Assembly: GCF_011752935.1 (NCBI RefSeq)
Contig: NZ_VWWO01000001.1
Coordinates: 2,170,001 to 2,234,000 of the forward strand
Length of the DNA: 64,000 nt
Source: Chitinophaga sp. Cy-1792
GTDB lineage: Bacteria > Bacteroidota > Bacteroidia > Chitinophagales > Chitinophagaceae
Direction of reading: 5' to 3'
Shown one piece after another: positions 48,755 through 57,752 of the stretch (positions are counted from its first letter, which is position 1; each line of letters begins with the position of its first letter). Under the pieces are notes generated by a model, which worked only from the letters and a program-made list of their open reading frames with translations, did not search any database and had not been told where the DNA came from. The position numbers and the translations under genes were made by a program.

Positions 48755-48762
48755 TATATTTG
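48755..48762 (+). promoter_or_regulatory. Promoter -7 box for the DUF4369 gene
   Basis: TATATTTG is an exact TAnnTTTG match 32 bp before the DUF4369 protein start, after a very AT-rich stretch. A TTG lies 25 bp upstream, a bit too far for an ideal -33 box. Confidence 0.45.
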
Positions 48763-48794
48763 ACCCTACTGTAGTTTTACTTAATAGACATCCT

Positions 48795-49502
48795 ATGAAA
48801 TTTTCGCTCTTAGTGGCAGCCCTGGTGGTCTTGTCCACTAATCTTTTCGCACAACGTTTTACTATCACCTGTAATTTTTCAGGATTTGAGGAGAGAGATA
48901 AATTCCTGGTTCGACGTTTCCCGGATTTGGCTGACTACCCTGAAGCTTATATGATTAAGGGTAGCGCTACTTTTCAGGGACGCATGTCTTCAGGACCGGA
49001 GCTGCTGGAAATATACTCGGAGAAAGATAAGTCCTTCCGCTGTTTGATTTTTGTGGGTAATGAAAATATAGTTGTTACAGCAAACCGGCAATCACCCGCA
49101 CAGGCAATTGTAAACGGTTCTCAATATAACGCTGAGTGGCTGAATTACCGTAAGGCAATGCAGGCTGCAACTAAAGAAAGGGATAGTATAGACATGCTGT
49201 TTATCAAAGCAAATGAAAAGAAGTTAAACGCCGGGGAGTTGGCTCCATTTCATACAGCTCATGTTAAAGCATGGGAAAAGGTAGAAGCAATGGAAAGAGC
49301 CTATGTAGCTACTCACCTGGACAGCTATATTGCTTTGGAAATAATGTATGAGAAAATGTCTGAAGATGGTGCGGCAGACTGGGGAAAGGAGTTGTTTAAA
49401 CGGGTAAAGGCGCCATATCGGGATTCATATTACGGACAGGAGATTGCAAAATATATAGCGAATCCGTCTACTGGTCACCCAATTGATCCCGGCTCCTTCT
49501 GA
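48795..49502 (+). CDS. Secreted DUF4369-domain protein lacking a thioredoxin domain
   Basis: A 235-residue protein with a signal peptide (cleavage after FAQ, residue 20). The first ~125 residues match DUF4369, the beta-domain usually found in front of a thioredoxin/AhpC-like domain in Bacteroidota TlpA-type proteins. Here the second half is only helical (MQAATKERDSIDMLF, HVKAWEKVEAMERAY) and there is no CxxC, so the thioredoxin part is absent. Function unknown. Confidence 0.7.
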   Translation: MKFSLLVAALVVLSTNLFAQRFTITCNFSGFEERDKFLVRRFPDLADYPEAYMIKGSATFQGRMSSGPELLEIYSEKDKSFRCLIFVGNENIVVTANRQSPAQAIVNGSQYNAEWLNYRKAMQAATKERDSIDMLFIKANEKKLNAGELAPFHTAHVKAWEKVEAMERAYVATHLDSYIALEIMYEKMSEDGAADWGKELFKRVKAPYRDSYYGQEIAKYIANPSTGHPIDPGSF

Positions 49503-49526
49503 TAATGTAATAAGCAAGTATGGAAT

Positions 49527-49573
49527 AAAAGGCAAAGGGCTTTTCCACTTAATGGAAAAGCCCTTTGCCTTTT
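49527..49573. terminator. Bidirectional terminator between DUF4369 and mgtE
   Basis: A perfect 21-bp stem with a 5-nt loop (CTTAA), bounded by AAAA on one side and TTTT on the other, between convergent genes. It suits termination on both strands. Confidence 0.9.
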
Positions 49574-49589
49574 ATAAACAGTTAATCTC

Positions 49590-50972
49590 TTACAGCAATA
49601 CGCCCTTCATCATGGAATAAGCCACAGAGAAATAAATCAGCAATCCTGTTACATCCACCAGCGTGGCTACGAACGGAGCCGAGGAAGTGGCAGGGTCAGC
49701 ACCCAGTTTCTTCAGCAGCAGCGGCAGCATAGAGCCGGATAAGGTTCCCCAGAGTACAACGCCTATCAGGGAGAAGCCTACGGTGGCGCCTATCAGTACG
49801 GTATGCTCGCCATAAGTATGGAAGAAGGTATTCCACAGCAGGATACGGATGAACCCTATCAATCCCAGTGTGCTACCCAGCAACAGTCCGGAGATAATCT
49901 CCCGGCGCATAACGCGCCACCAGTCGCTGATGGTGATCTCGCCGAGTGCCATGGCCTGGATGATAAGGGTAGAAGCCTGAGAACCACTGTTACCGCCACT
50001 GGAGATAATCAATGGTACAAACAGTGCCAGTACCACCGCTTTGGCTATTTCATCTTCGAAAAAGCCCATGGCAGTAGCTGTCAGCATCTCACCAATAAAT
50101 AATACTACCAGCCAGCCTACACGTTTCTTTACCAGCTTTAGTAATGGCATATCCAGGTAAGGCTCATCCAACGCCTCGGTACCACCGATCTTCTGGATAT
50201 CTTCTGTATGCTCTTCATTAGCAATCCACAACATATCATCAATGGTGACGATACCAAGCAGTATACCCTGGTCATCTACCACGGGAAGGGCTACACGGTT
50301 TTCCATACGGAATACCTGGATGGCCTCCTCCTGATCATCATTGACATGCAACGATACAAAACGGTCGTCCATCAGTGTATGCACCACCGTGTCAGGAGAT
50401 ACCAGCAGGAACTCACGGATACGGAAGTCATCCAGCAAATGGCCATGACTATCAATTACATAAATAACGTCAATCGTTTCACTGTCCTTCCCATGCTCAC
50501 GGATATAATTCAACACCTCCTTCACCGTCCATTCTTCCCGGACAGCAATATAATCAGGGGTCATGATACGACCCACACTGTTCTCCTTATAACCCAGTAA
50601 CGACAAGGTAATCCGCCTTTCTTCCGGGTCCAGCAGCTTTATCAGCTCCTTTACCGCCTCACTGGGAAGCTCCTCCAGGAAAGACGTACGGTCATCCGCT
50701 GGTAACTCATTCAGTAATTCGGCAATCTTGGCGGGGGCTAACGATTTAATAACATCCTCCTGAAGTGGAAAGTCAAGAATACGGAAAGCAGCTGCAGCAC
50801 GACTTATCGACAGGTTGTTGATGATAACACCTGCGTCGTCGGGCTCCTCGTGAATGAGCTCTGCTATGTCCGTAATCAGCTGGTCGTCCAGATAAACCGT
50901 TAGTTCCCGGAAGTTTTTCTCTTCCACCAGGTCGCTGAACTTTTCCAGTAATGCTTCATTTTCCATGTACAA
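49590..50972 (-). CDS. mgtE: Magnesium transporter MgtE
   Basis: A 460-residue Mg2+ channel/transporter: MgtE N domain (about residues 15-125, with superhelical LAPAKIAELLNELPADDR), two CBS domains (about 130-255, including GRIMTPDYIAV), then five membrane segments with the Mg-selectivity region SSGGNSGSQASTLII. Length and order are normal. The N and CBS domains sense cytosolic Mg2+. ATG at 50972 or 50966 is possible; the first is given. It reads on the minus strand ahead of the bestrophin-like gene's end. Confidence 0.95.
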   Translation of the reverse strand: MYMENEALLEKFSDLVEEKNFRELTVYLDDQLITDIAELIHEEPDDAGVIINNLSISRAAAAFRILDFPLQEDVIKSLAPAKIAELLNELPADDRTSFLEELPSEAVKELIKLLDPEERRITLSLLGYKENSVGRIMTPDYIAVREEWTVKEVLNYIREHGKDSETIDVIYVIDSHGHLLDDFRIREFLLVSPDTVVHTLMDDRFVSLHVNDDQEEAIQVFRMENRVALPVVDDQGILLGIVTIDDMLWIANEEHTEDIQKIGGTEALDEPYLDMPLLKLVKKRVGWLVVLFIGEMLTATAMGFFEDEIAKAVVLALFVPLIISSGGNSGSQASTLIIQAMALGEITISDWWRVMRREIISGLLLGSTLGLIGFIRILLWNTFFHTYGEHTVLIGATVGFSLIGVVLWGTLSGSMLPLLLKKLGADPATSSAPFVATLVDVTGLLIYFSVAYSMMKGVLL

Positions 50973-51024
50973 ATTTGACTCTGTCTGCGAAATTAAGTTA
51001 AAATAGTACGCAGCCGGGCAGGAA

Positions 51025-51903
51025 CTATAATAATTCTCCTACATGCATGCGAATATTCCCACAAATACCGTCTGTGGGCAGGTCGTTGGCATCCTTGCCA
51101 AACGGATCTTCAATTTCTTCGGCAATCAGCTCCAGACTGGCCAGCACAAAGAATATGAACACTATCATAGGAATGATCAGATAACCCAGGCTGAATACAT
51201 ATCCAAAGGGCATCGTCATAATATAAAAAAATATGAACTTCTTAATAAACACAGAATAGGAAAATGGTATCGGTGTATTCTTAATACGCTCACAGGCGCC
51301 ACATACCTCTGTCAGCGACTGTAACTCATTATTTAATATGATTAGCTGATCTCCGCTCAGCTGACCTTCCCGGTGCAGTTCCATGATCTTGTTCATAATC
51401 AGCTGCGCCAGCTGGTTGGGTACATGCTTTGTCAGGTCCGGGCTGTAGTCCGGCATGCCTGGTACTGCCTCCATTTCCTCCGCTATATAGGTTTTACGGA
51501 GATGGTTTTTCAGCGCATAGGCATAGTTAGGGAGCATCACCTTAAACCAGGCCCGGGCCGCTGTATTGTCTGCCGGCAACATGGCCTGCAACTTGATCGC
51601 CAGATTCCGGCTGCTGTTGACCAGCGTTCCCCATAGCCTGCGCCCTTCCCACCAACGGTCATAGGCAGTGTTGGTGCGGAATACCAGCAGGAGAGAAATC
51701 ACAAACCCCAGCAAACCATGCATCAGGGATATATTCTTCACCTCACTGTTGGCAGACAGCTTCCAGACTTCCAGCTCCAGCCAGGCTATTATTCCGGAAT
51801 ATATGGACAGGGCAATGAACATCGGAAACAATTTCCTGACCGTATCAGCCTTGTGCAAACGGAATATAAACGTAAACCATTCCCTCGGATTATAATTTAT
51901 CAT
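51025..51903 (-). CDS. Bestrophin-like anion channel protein
   Basis: A 292-residue bestrophin/UPF0187 protein (RFP-TM). NPREWFTFIFRLHKADTVRK at the start, the RTNTAYDRWWEGRRLWGTLVNSSRNL central motif and IPFSYSVFIKKFIFFYI are characteristic; four membrane segments fit. These form chloride or sodium channels in bacteria. It is 52 bp upstream of mgtE on the same strand, so the two may be co-transcribed. Confidence 0.9.
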   Translation of the reverse strand: MINYNPREWFTFIFRLHKADTVRKLFPMFIALSIYSGIIAWLELEVWKLSANSEVKNISLMHGLLGFVISLLLVFRTNTAYDRWWEGRRLWGTLVNSSRNLAIKLQAMLPADNTAARAWFKVMLPNYAYALKNHLRKTYIAEEMEAVPGMPDYSPDLTKHVPNQLAQLIMNKIMELHREGQLSGDQLIILNNELQSLTEVCGACERIKNTPIPFSYSVFIKKFIFFYIMTMPFGYVFSLGYLIIPMIVFIFFVLASLELIAEEIEDPFGKDANDLPTDGICGNIRMHVGELL

Positions 51904-52011
51904 CTGCTGCTTTTAATTCAGATTTAACTCAGTTACAAAAATAGGTCGTCTAAATAATTACAAAAAAATCTAATCTCTTTAAAGTATTACTATAGAACAA
52001 AACGCAGGTCT

Positions 52012-52077
52012 TATGCTGCTTTGCCCCTTATGCCGCTTTGCGAACAAAAGAAAAAGCGCCGCAGGCACCCCCGCTTT
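52012..52077 (+). other. Degenerate palindromic intergenic sequence
   Basis: Within the 272-bp gap between divergent bestrophin and SET genes lies CTTATGCTGCTTTGC, whose complement recurs in the fucose operon hairpin, followed by a second imperfect copy CTTATGCCGCTTTGC. Directly after is AAAAAGCG ... CGCTTTT with a CCGCAGGC loop. This looks like a degraded repeated palindrome, perhaps a terminator remnant. No gene was seen here. Confidence 0.4.
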
Positions 52078-52175
52078 TGTCAACTTCGGGGCGCAAACCT
52101 AAAATTTTTCAGGATGATTTTGATAACTTCTTGCTTTAACTTTATTTTACGCCTTCTTTTATCCGAAATTGTGCT

Positions 52176-52628
52176 ATGATTAAGCCATACTTATACGTGC
52201 AAAAATCCAAAGGCAAAGGCCGCGGGGTTTTTACAAACGAAGATATTCCAGCAGGGACAAGGATCGAAACATCCCCGGTACTGGTACTTTCCCATGAAGA
52301 TACCATCCTGGCTGATAAAACTTTCCTCCATAACTACCTGTTCCTCTGGGGCGACGACGAGTCGGAATCTATCGTGGCACTGGGCTTCTGCTCCATCTAT
52401 AACCACGATTATACACCCAATTGCAAGTATGAGATGGACTTCGAAGAAGAAACCATGAGTATTATCACCCGCAAAGCTATTAAGAAAGGGGAAGAACTCA
52501 CCATCAACTACAACGGTGTTCCTACCAATAAATCCCCGCTCTGGTTCGATATGGCCGCTGCCGACGGTACCGCCGAAGAACCTAAAAAAGGGAAAAACAA
52601 AGAAAAAAAGAAAAAGAAGAAGAAATAA
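52176..52628 (+). CDS. SET-domain protein with poly-lysine tail
   Basis: A 150-residue protein made of a SET-like methyltransferase fold: KGRGVFTNEDIPAGTRIE, FCSIYNHDYTPNC (the NHxxxPN motif that binds SAM and shapes the pseudoknot), KKGEELTINYNG. The last ~18 residues are almost all lysine and glutamate (PKKGKNKEKKKKKKK). SET proteins in bacteria methylate lysines or are host-directed, but small stand-alone ones like this are common and uncharacterised. Target unknown; the basic tail could bind nucleic acid or be a substrate. Confidence 0.8.
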   Translation: MIKPYLYVQKSKGKGRGVFTNEDIPAGTRIETSPVLVLSHEDTILADKTFLHNYLFLWGDDESESIVALGFCSIYNHDYTPNCKYEMDFEEETMSIITRKAIKKGEELTINYNGVPTNKSPLWFDMAAADGTAEEPKKGKNKEKKKKKKK

Positions 52629-52644
52629 TAATAGAAACTTCATG

Positions 52645-52693
52645 CAGATTACCGGATAATGCCGCATTTCCCGCAGCCCCGTCCGGTAATCTG
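52645..52693 (+). terminator. Hairpin between SET and marR
   Basis: A perfect 12-bp stem (CAGATTACCGGA with TCCGGTAATCTG) around a 25-nt loop, 17 bp after the SET gene stop. No U-tract follows, so termination is uncertain. Confidence 0.5.
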
Positions 52694-52715
52694 TAATTAT
52701 GCAGATTCATTATTA

Positions 52716-52748
52716 TTTTGTAATATTGTATAAGTGCTTATATAATTT
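52716..52748 (+). promoter_or_regulatory. marR promoter with palindromic operator
   Basis: TTTTG at 52716-52720, a 20-bp spacer, and TATAATTT at 52741-52748 suggest a promoter. The spacer contains an inverted repeat TATAAG-TG-CTTATA (52729-52742), extended to 9 bp arms with one mismatch. A site that overlaps the promoter and lies 14 bp before the regulator start fits autoregulation by MarR. Confidence 0.55.
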
Positions 52749-52756
52749 TTACCGAC

Positions 52757-53236
52757 ATGTCCTTCTACGCCTCTCTCGGTCACCTGGTATTTGGTACCAG
52801 ACTTCGTCGCCTCAGCGAATACTTCCTCATGGAAGTAAATAAAATCTACGAACAGGAAGGTATTCCCTTCGATGCCAGCTGGTTTCCGGTGTTTTATATT
52901 CTCTCCAAAGGGCAGCCCATGCCAATGATTGATATCGCCGATCAGCTGGAAATAAGCCACAGCGCCGTCAGTCAGATGGTAACCAACCTGCGTAAAAGAG
53001 GCCTCGTAAAAACAGATTCCTGCAACGACGACCGCCGCCGCCAGCTGGTAGCCTTCACGCCCGAAGGGGAAACCCTCCTCAAACGTGTACAGCCAATCTG
53101 GAAGGCCATCACCGAAGCCATGGAAGAAATGGCAGATGAACATAAACATAGTAAGCTGATACTTACTGCCATAGCGGAATTAGAACAGTCCGTCCAGGAA
53201 ACACCACTGGCAGATAGAATCAAACAGAAAATCTGA
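52757..53236 (+). CDS. MarR family transcriptional regulator
   Basis: A 159-residue winged-helix regulator. The recognition helix region LEISHSAVSQMVTNLRKRGLV (about residues 62-82) and the wing DDRRRQLVAFTPEGE are typical of MarR. The gene lies 59 bp upstream of hutH and could control the hut operon and itself. It is not the HutC (GntR) or HutP type found in other phyla. Its ligand is unknown; urocanate is a guess by context. Confidence 0.88.
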   Translation: MSFYASLGHLVFGTRLRRLSEYFLMEVNKIYEQEGIPFDASWFPVFYILSKGQPMPMIDIADQLEISHSAVSQMVTNLRKRGLVKTDSCNDDRRRQLVAFTPEGETLLKRVQPIWKAITEAMEEMADEHKHSKLILTAIAELEQSVQETPLADRIKQKI

Positions 53237-53243
53237 TAAATCA

Positions 53244-53275
53244 TCATACACCAAATCAATCATACACCAATTCAA
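53244..53275 (+). repeat. 16-bp tandem direct repeat before hutH
   Basis: Two directly adjacent copies of TCATACACCAAATCAA, with one mismatch between copies, end 20 bp before the hutH ATG. The spacing of about 1.5 helical turns could suit a DNA-binding protein or an mRNA element. Confidence 0.6.
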
Positions 53276-53295
53276 ACCATCAACAAAACCTAACC

Positions 53296-54864
53296 ATGAG
53301 TCATAGTTTCAAATATGGTATTGATACATTATCTGTAGCGAAAGTCCTCGACATCGCCGCAGGTAAAGTAAAAGGAGTGCTGGTGCCTGAAGCCATCGAC
53401 CGTATCAATGCCAGCGCAGGATATGTACAGTCCATCGTTTCGCAGCATACTACCGTTTACGGTATCAACACCGGTTTCGGCCCGCTCTGCGATACTAAAA
53501 TTTCAGAAGAAGATACCCGCACTTTGCAATACAACATCCTGCAAAGTCATAGTGTAGGCGTTGGCGATAGTATCCCGGAAGAGATCTCCCGTATTATGCT
53601 CATCACAAAGGTACATGCGCTGGCACAGGGATTTTCCGGTGCTGCACTGGCCACCCTGGAGCGTATCATCTGGCATATCGAAAACCGTGTGACGCCTTGT
53701 GTGCCTGAAAAAGGCTCTGTGGGCGCCTCCGGCGACCTCGCCCCTTTATCCCACCTCTTCCTGCCCCTGATAGGTCTGGGAAAAGTATGGTACAAAGGCC
53801 AGGTCACTGACATGCAGCAGGTATTCCGGCAGGAACAGCTGAAATCTGTAGCACTAGGCCCTAAAGAAGGCCTCGCCCTGATCAACGGTACCCAATTTAT
53901 CCTCTCCTTCGCCGTTAAAGCAGTGTCCCGCCTCCATAATGCGCTGGAAGCTGCTGATATTATCGGGGCCCTCTCCCTGGAAGGCCTCATGGGTACTGCC
54001 AAACCTTTTGATCCAAGATTACACGATATCCGCCCGTACCCGGGCAACAAGCTGGTGGCTCACCGCCTCAAAACCATGCTGGACAATAGCGAGATCATGG
54101 CCTCCCATATCGACTGCGGTCGCGTTCAGGACCCATACTCCCTCCGCTGCATGCCACAGGTACACGGCGCTTCCCGCACCGCATGGGAACACCTGAATTA
54201 TCTCACCGGCATCGAATTGAATGCTGTCACTGATAACCCGATCATCTTCAGTGCAGAGGATACCATCAGTGGTGGTAACTTCCACGGCCAGCCAATGGCA
54301 CTGCCGCTGGATTACGCTACTGTGGCCGCTGCAGAACTGGGCAATATCTCCGACCGCCGCTGCTACATGATGATCGAAGGCCGCTACGGTCTCCCCAAAC
54401 TCCTCATCCAGGACGCCGGCCTTAACTCTGGCTTCATGATCCCGCAATACACCACCGCCGCACTGGTAACAGAAAATAAAACCCTCTGCTTCCCCGCCAG
54501 TGCCGATAGCGTGCCTACTTCCCTCGGACAGGAAGACCACGTTTCCATGGGCTCTATCAGCGGTCGTAAACTTAATCAGGTAATCGGTAACCTGGAATAC
54601 ATCCTGGCAATCGAACTCCTGTATGCCGCTCAGGCAGTGGATTTCCGCCGTCCGCTCAAATCCGGTCCTATCCTGGAAGCGGTGCACGCATTCACGCGTC
54701 AGCACGTAACCTTCGCAGACAAAGACCGCATCTTCGCCACCGACATCGAAGCACTACATAAAATCATCACCAATCAATCACTGGTAAACGTAGCCAATGA
54801 AGCTGCTGCCAATAGTCAATTATCCTTAAACGGTATTTATCATGAACAGTTTGGACTTTATTAA
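53296..54864 (+). CDS. hutH: Histidine ammonia-lyase
   Basis: A 522-residue enzyme that turns histidine into urocanate and ammonia. The Ala144-Ser145-Gly146 triad in [14 protein letters not shown] forms the MIO electrophile; the active-site loop YGINTGFGP (residues 55-63) is present, and GNFHGQP is intact. First enzyme of a complete hut operon. Its stop lies 23 bp past the hutU start, so translation is probably coupled. Confidence 0.95.
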   Translation: MSHSFKYGIDTLSVAKVLDIAAGKVKGVLVPEAIDRINASAGYVQSIVSQHTTVYGINTGFGPLCDTKISEEDTRTLQYNILQSHSVGVGDSIPEEISRIMLITKVHALAQGFSGAALATLERIIWHIENRVTPCVPEKGSVGASGDLAPLSHLFLPLIGLGKVWYKGQVTDMQQVFRQEQLKSVALGPKEGLALINGTQFILSFAVKAVSRLHNALEAADIIGALSLEGLMGTAKPFDPRLHDIRPYPGNKLVAHRLKTMLDNSEIMASHIDCGRVQDPYSLRCMPQVHGASRTAWEHLNYLTGIELNAVTDNPIIFSAEDTISGGNFHGQPMALPLDYATVAAAELGNISDRRCYMMIEGRYGLPKLLIQDAGLNSGFMIPQYTTAALVTENKTLCFPASADSVPTSLGQEDHVSMGSISGRKLNQVIGNLEYILAIELLYAAQAVDFRRPLKSGPILEAVHAFTRQHVTFADKDRIFATDIEALHKIITNQSLVNVANEAAANSQLSLNGIYHEQFGLY

Positions 54865-56512
54865 ATCATACGCGGCACACCCGCATTATAAAGCACCACA
54901 CGGTGCCACCCTGCACGCTAAATCCTGGCAGACGGAAGCTCCGCTGCGTATGCTGCTCAACAACCTCGATGGGGAAGTAGCTGAAAATCCGGATGAGCTG
55001 GTAGTTTACGGCGGTATCGGACAGGCAGCCCGTAACCGTGAATCCCTGGAAAAAATTATTAAAATACTGCTGGAGCTGGACGAAGACCATTCTTTGCTCG
55101 TTCAGTCAGGCAAACCGGTAGGTATCGTTCGTACCCATCCGCAGGCGCCACGCGTGATGCTGGCCAACAGCAACCTGGTACCTAAATGGGCTACCTGGGA
55201 GCATTTCAATGAACTGCGCGCCAAAGGTTTAATGATGTATGGCCAGATGACCGCCGGTAGCTGGATATATATCGGTACACAGGGTATCCTGCAAGGTACC
55301 TATGAAACCTTTATGGAATGCGGCCGCCAGCACTTCAACGGTAGCCTGGCAGGCAAACTGCTGGTAACTGCCGGCATCGGTGGTATGGGCGGCGCTCAGC
55401 CACTGGCTGCAACCATGGCAGGCGCTGTTTTCCTGGGTGCTGATGTAGATGCTTCCCGTATACAGAAACGTATCGATACCAGATACATCGATCGCATGAC
55501 CCATTCTTATGAAGAAGCGGTACAATGGGCTAAAGAAGCCATGGCTAAAGGTGAAGCGCTGTCTATTGGCCTGGTAAGTGATGCGGGAGATATGTTAGAG
55601 AGATTACTGGCAGATGGTATTATCCCGGATATCCTGACCGACCAGACTTCCGCCCACGATCCGATCAATGGCTACATCCCGAATGGCCTTACGCTGGCAG
55701 CGGCTGCCGACCTGCGTAAGCAGGACCCTGCACATTACAAGCAACTGTCGCTGAAAAGCATGGCCCGCCACGTAGGCTTCATGCTGGAAATGCAGCGCTG
55801 CGGCGCCGTTACATTCGACTACGGCAACAACATCCGCGAATTCGCCAAAGAAGGCGGAGAACCAAATGCATTCAACTTCCCCGGATTTACACCGGCATAT
55901 ATCCGCCCGCTGTTCTGCGAAGGTAAAGGTCCTTTCAGATGGGTGGCGCTGTCCGGCGATCCTGAAGATATTTATACTACCGACCGCGCACTGATGGAAG
56001 CGTTCCCTGAAAATACACATCTCATCAACTGGCTGAAACAGGCACAGGAGAAAGTGGCATTCCAGGGATTACCTGCCCGCATCTGCTGGCTCGGACTCGG
56101 CGAACGTGAAAAAGCCGGCCTGATATTCAACGACCTCGTTAAAACAGGTAAAGTAAAAGCGCCAATTGTTATTGGCCGTGATCACCTCGACTGCGGTTCC
56201 GTAGCTTCTCCAAACCGTGAAACAGAAGCCATGAAAGATGGCTCCGACGCGGTGAGCGACTGGACACTGCTCAACCTGATGTCTAACACCGGCGGCGGCG
56301 CTACCTGGGTGTCTTTCCACCATGGCGGCGGCGTAGGTATGGGCTATTCCCAACATGCAGGCATGGTGGTACTGGCAGATGGCACGGATCGTGCTGCTGC
56401 TTGTCTGAGCCGCGTTTTATTCAATGATCCTGCCATGGGTATCTTCCGTCATGCGGATGCTGGCTATGAAAAAGCACAGGAAATGGCGGAAAAATTCGGT
56501 ATCAATATCTAA
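54842..56512 (+). CDS. hutU: Urocanate hydratase
   Basis: A 556-residue urocanase. The family signature around [15 protein letters not shown] and the active-site region [30 protein letters not shown] and [13 protein letters not shown] (NAD-binding) are all visible. It hydrates urocanate to imidazolonepropionate using tightly bound NAD. Its start overlaps hutH by 23 bp. Confidence 0.96.
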   Translation: MNSLDFIKSYAAHPHYKAPHGATLHAKSWQTEAPLRMLLNNLDGEVAENPDELVVYGGIGQAARNRESLEKIIKILLELDEDHSLLVQSGKPVGIVRTHPQAPRVMLANSNLVPKWATWEHFNELRAKGLMMYGQMTAGSWIYIGTQGILQGTYETFMECGRQHFNGSLAGKLLVTAGIGGMGGAQPLAATMAGAVFLGADVDASRIQKRIDTRYIDRMTHSYEEAVQWAKEAMAKGEALSIGLVSDAGDMLERLLADGIIPDILTDQTSAHDPINGYIPNGLTLAAAADLRKQDPAHYKQLSLKSMARHVGFMLEMQRCGAVTFDYGNNIREFAKEGGEPNAFNFPGFTPAYIRPLFCEGKGPFRWVALSGDPEDIYTTDRALMEAFPENTHLINWLKQAQEKVAFQGLPARICWLGLGEREKAGLIFNDLVKTGKVKAPIVIGRDHLDCGSVASPNRETEAMKDGSDAVSDWTLLNLMSNTGGGATWVSFHHGGGVGMGYSQHAGMVVLADGTDRAAACLSRVLFNDPAMGIFRHADAGYEKAQEMAEKFGINI

Positions 56513-56522
56513 ACTGCTTAAC

Positions 56523-57752
56523 ATGTTAATCGGACCTTTCTCTCAAATACTGCCTATGAGCGGTCTCCCGCTCAAAGGCGCCCTCCAGGATGATCAACTG
56601 CCGGTTATACACAACGGCGGTATCATCGTAGAAGGCGGTACCATAGTGGCTGTAGGTATATTCACCGACCTGCAGCAGGAATATCCGCAACATGAAATCT
56701 TTCCCATCAATGAACCCCTGGTATTACTGCCAGGGTTCATTGACTGCCACACGCATATCTGTTTCGACGGAAGCCGTAGCCGCGACTACGCCATGCGTAT
56801 TGCCGGTAAGTCTTACCTCGAAATTGCACGCGCTGGTGGCGGTATCTGGGACTCTGTTACCAAAACACGTATAGCCGACCAGGTTACCCTTACAGAAAAT
56901 ACTATCGCCCGTGCGAACAGACACCTGCTGGAAGGTGTTACTACCATGGAAGTAAAGAGTGGCTATGGGCTGGATCTTGAAAGTGAGCTGAAGATGCTCA
57001 AAGCTATTCAGCTGGCAGGGCAACATACACCAGCTACACTGGTTCCTACCTGTCTCGCAGCACATATGAAGCCACGTGATTTTGAAGGGGATGAAACAGC
57101 TTACCTGGACTGGGTTTTACAGGAGTTACTACCTGCTGTCAAAGCGGGTGCACTGGCAAACAGGGTAGATATTTTCATAGAAGAAACAGCGTTTTCGGCC
57201 CCTGCAGCTACCACCTATCTGAAAAGCGCTGCAGCACTGGGCTTTAAGGCTACTGTTCATGCCGATCAGTTTACTGCCGGCGGTGCTGCCGTAGCGGTGG
57301 AAGTAGGTGCACTTTCTGCTGATCACCTGGAAGCAAGCACAGATAAGGAAATAGCCATGCTGGCGGCTTCAGATACCGTAGCAGTGGTGCTTCCCGGCGC
57401 TTCTCTGGGATTGGGAATGCACTATGCACCCGCCAGGAAGTTACTCAACGAAGGTGCCTGTGTGGCCATCGCCAGCGACTGGAACCCGGGTTCCGCGCCT
57501 ATGGGCGATCTGCTGCTGCAAGCCGCTGTGATGAGTGCCGCCGAAAAATTGTCTACCGCTGAAGTGTTTGCAGCACTTACCTTTAGGGCTGCTCCGGCCC
57601 TGGAACTGAAGAACGCCGGACAACTGGTTCCCGGCTTCCTCGCTGATATGCAGGCATATCCTACCAACGACTACAGGGATATCCTCTATTTCCAGGGTAA
57701 GCTGAAACCTTCCAGGGTATGGAAAAAAGGTGAAATAGTTACAAACTTATGA
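56523..57752 (+). CDS. hutI: Imidazolonepropionase
   Basis: A 409-residue metal-dependent amidohydrolase. The start at 56523 is chosen since an earlier in-frame ATG at 56424 lies within hutU. DCHTHICFDGSRSRDYAMRI holds the metal-binding HxH, and EIARAGGGI and DHLEAST follow. It opens imidazolonepropionate to N-formimidoylglutamate. It follows hutU by 10 bp and overlaps hutG by 4 bp. Confidence 0.95.
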   Translation: MLIGPFSQILPMSGLPLKGALQDDQLPVIHNGGIIVEGGTIVAVGIFTDLQQEYPQHEIFPINEPLVLLPGFIDCHTHICFDGSRSRDYAMRIAGKSYLEIARAGGGIWDSVTKTRIADQVTLTENTIARANRHLLEGVTTMEVKSGYGLDLESELKMLKAIQLAGQHTPATLVPTCLAAHMKPRDFEGDETAYLDWVLQELLPAVKAGALANRVDIFIEETAFSAPAATTYLKSAAALGFKATVHADQFTAGGAAVAVEVGALSADHLEASTDKEIAMLAASDTVAVVLPGASLGLGMHYAPARKLLNEGACVAIASDWNPGSAPMGDLLLQAAVMSAAEKLSTAEVFAALTFRAAPALELKNAGQLVPGFLADMQAYPTNDYRDILYFQGKLKPSRVWKKGEIVTNL

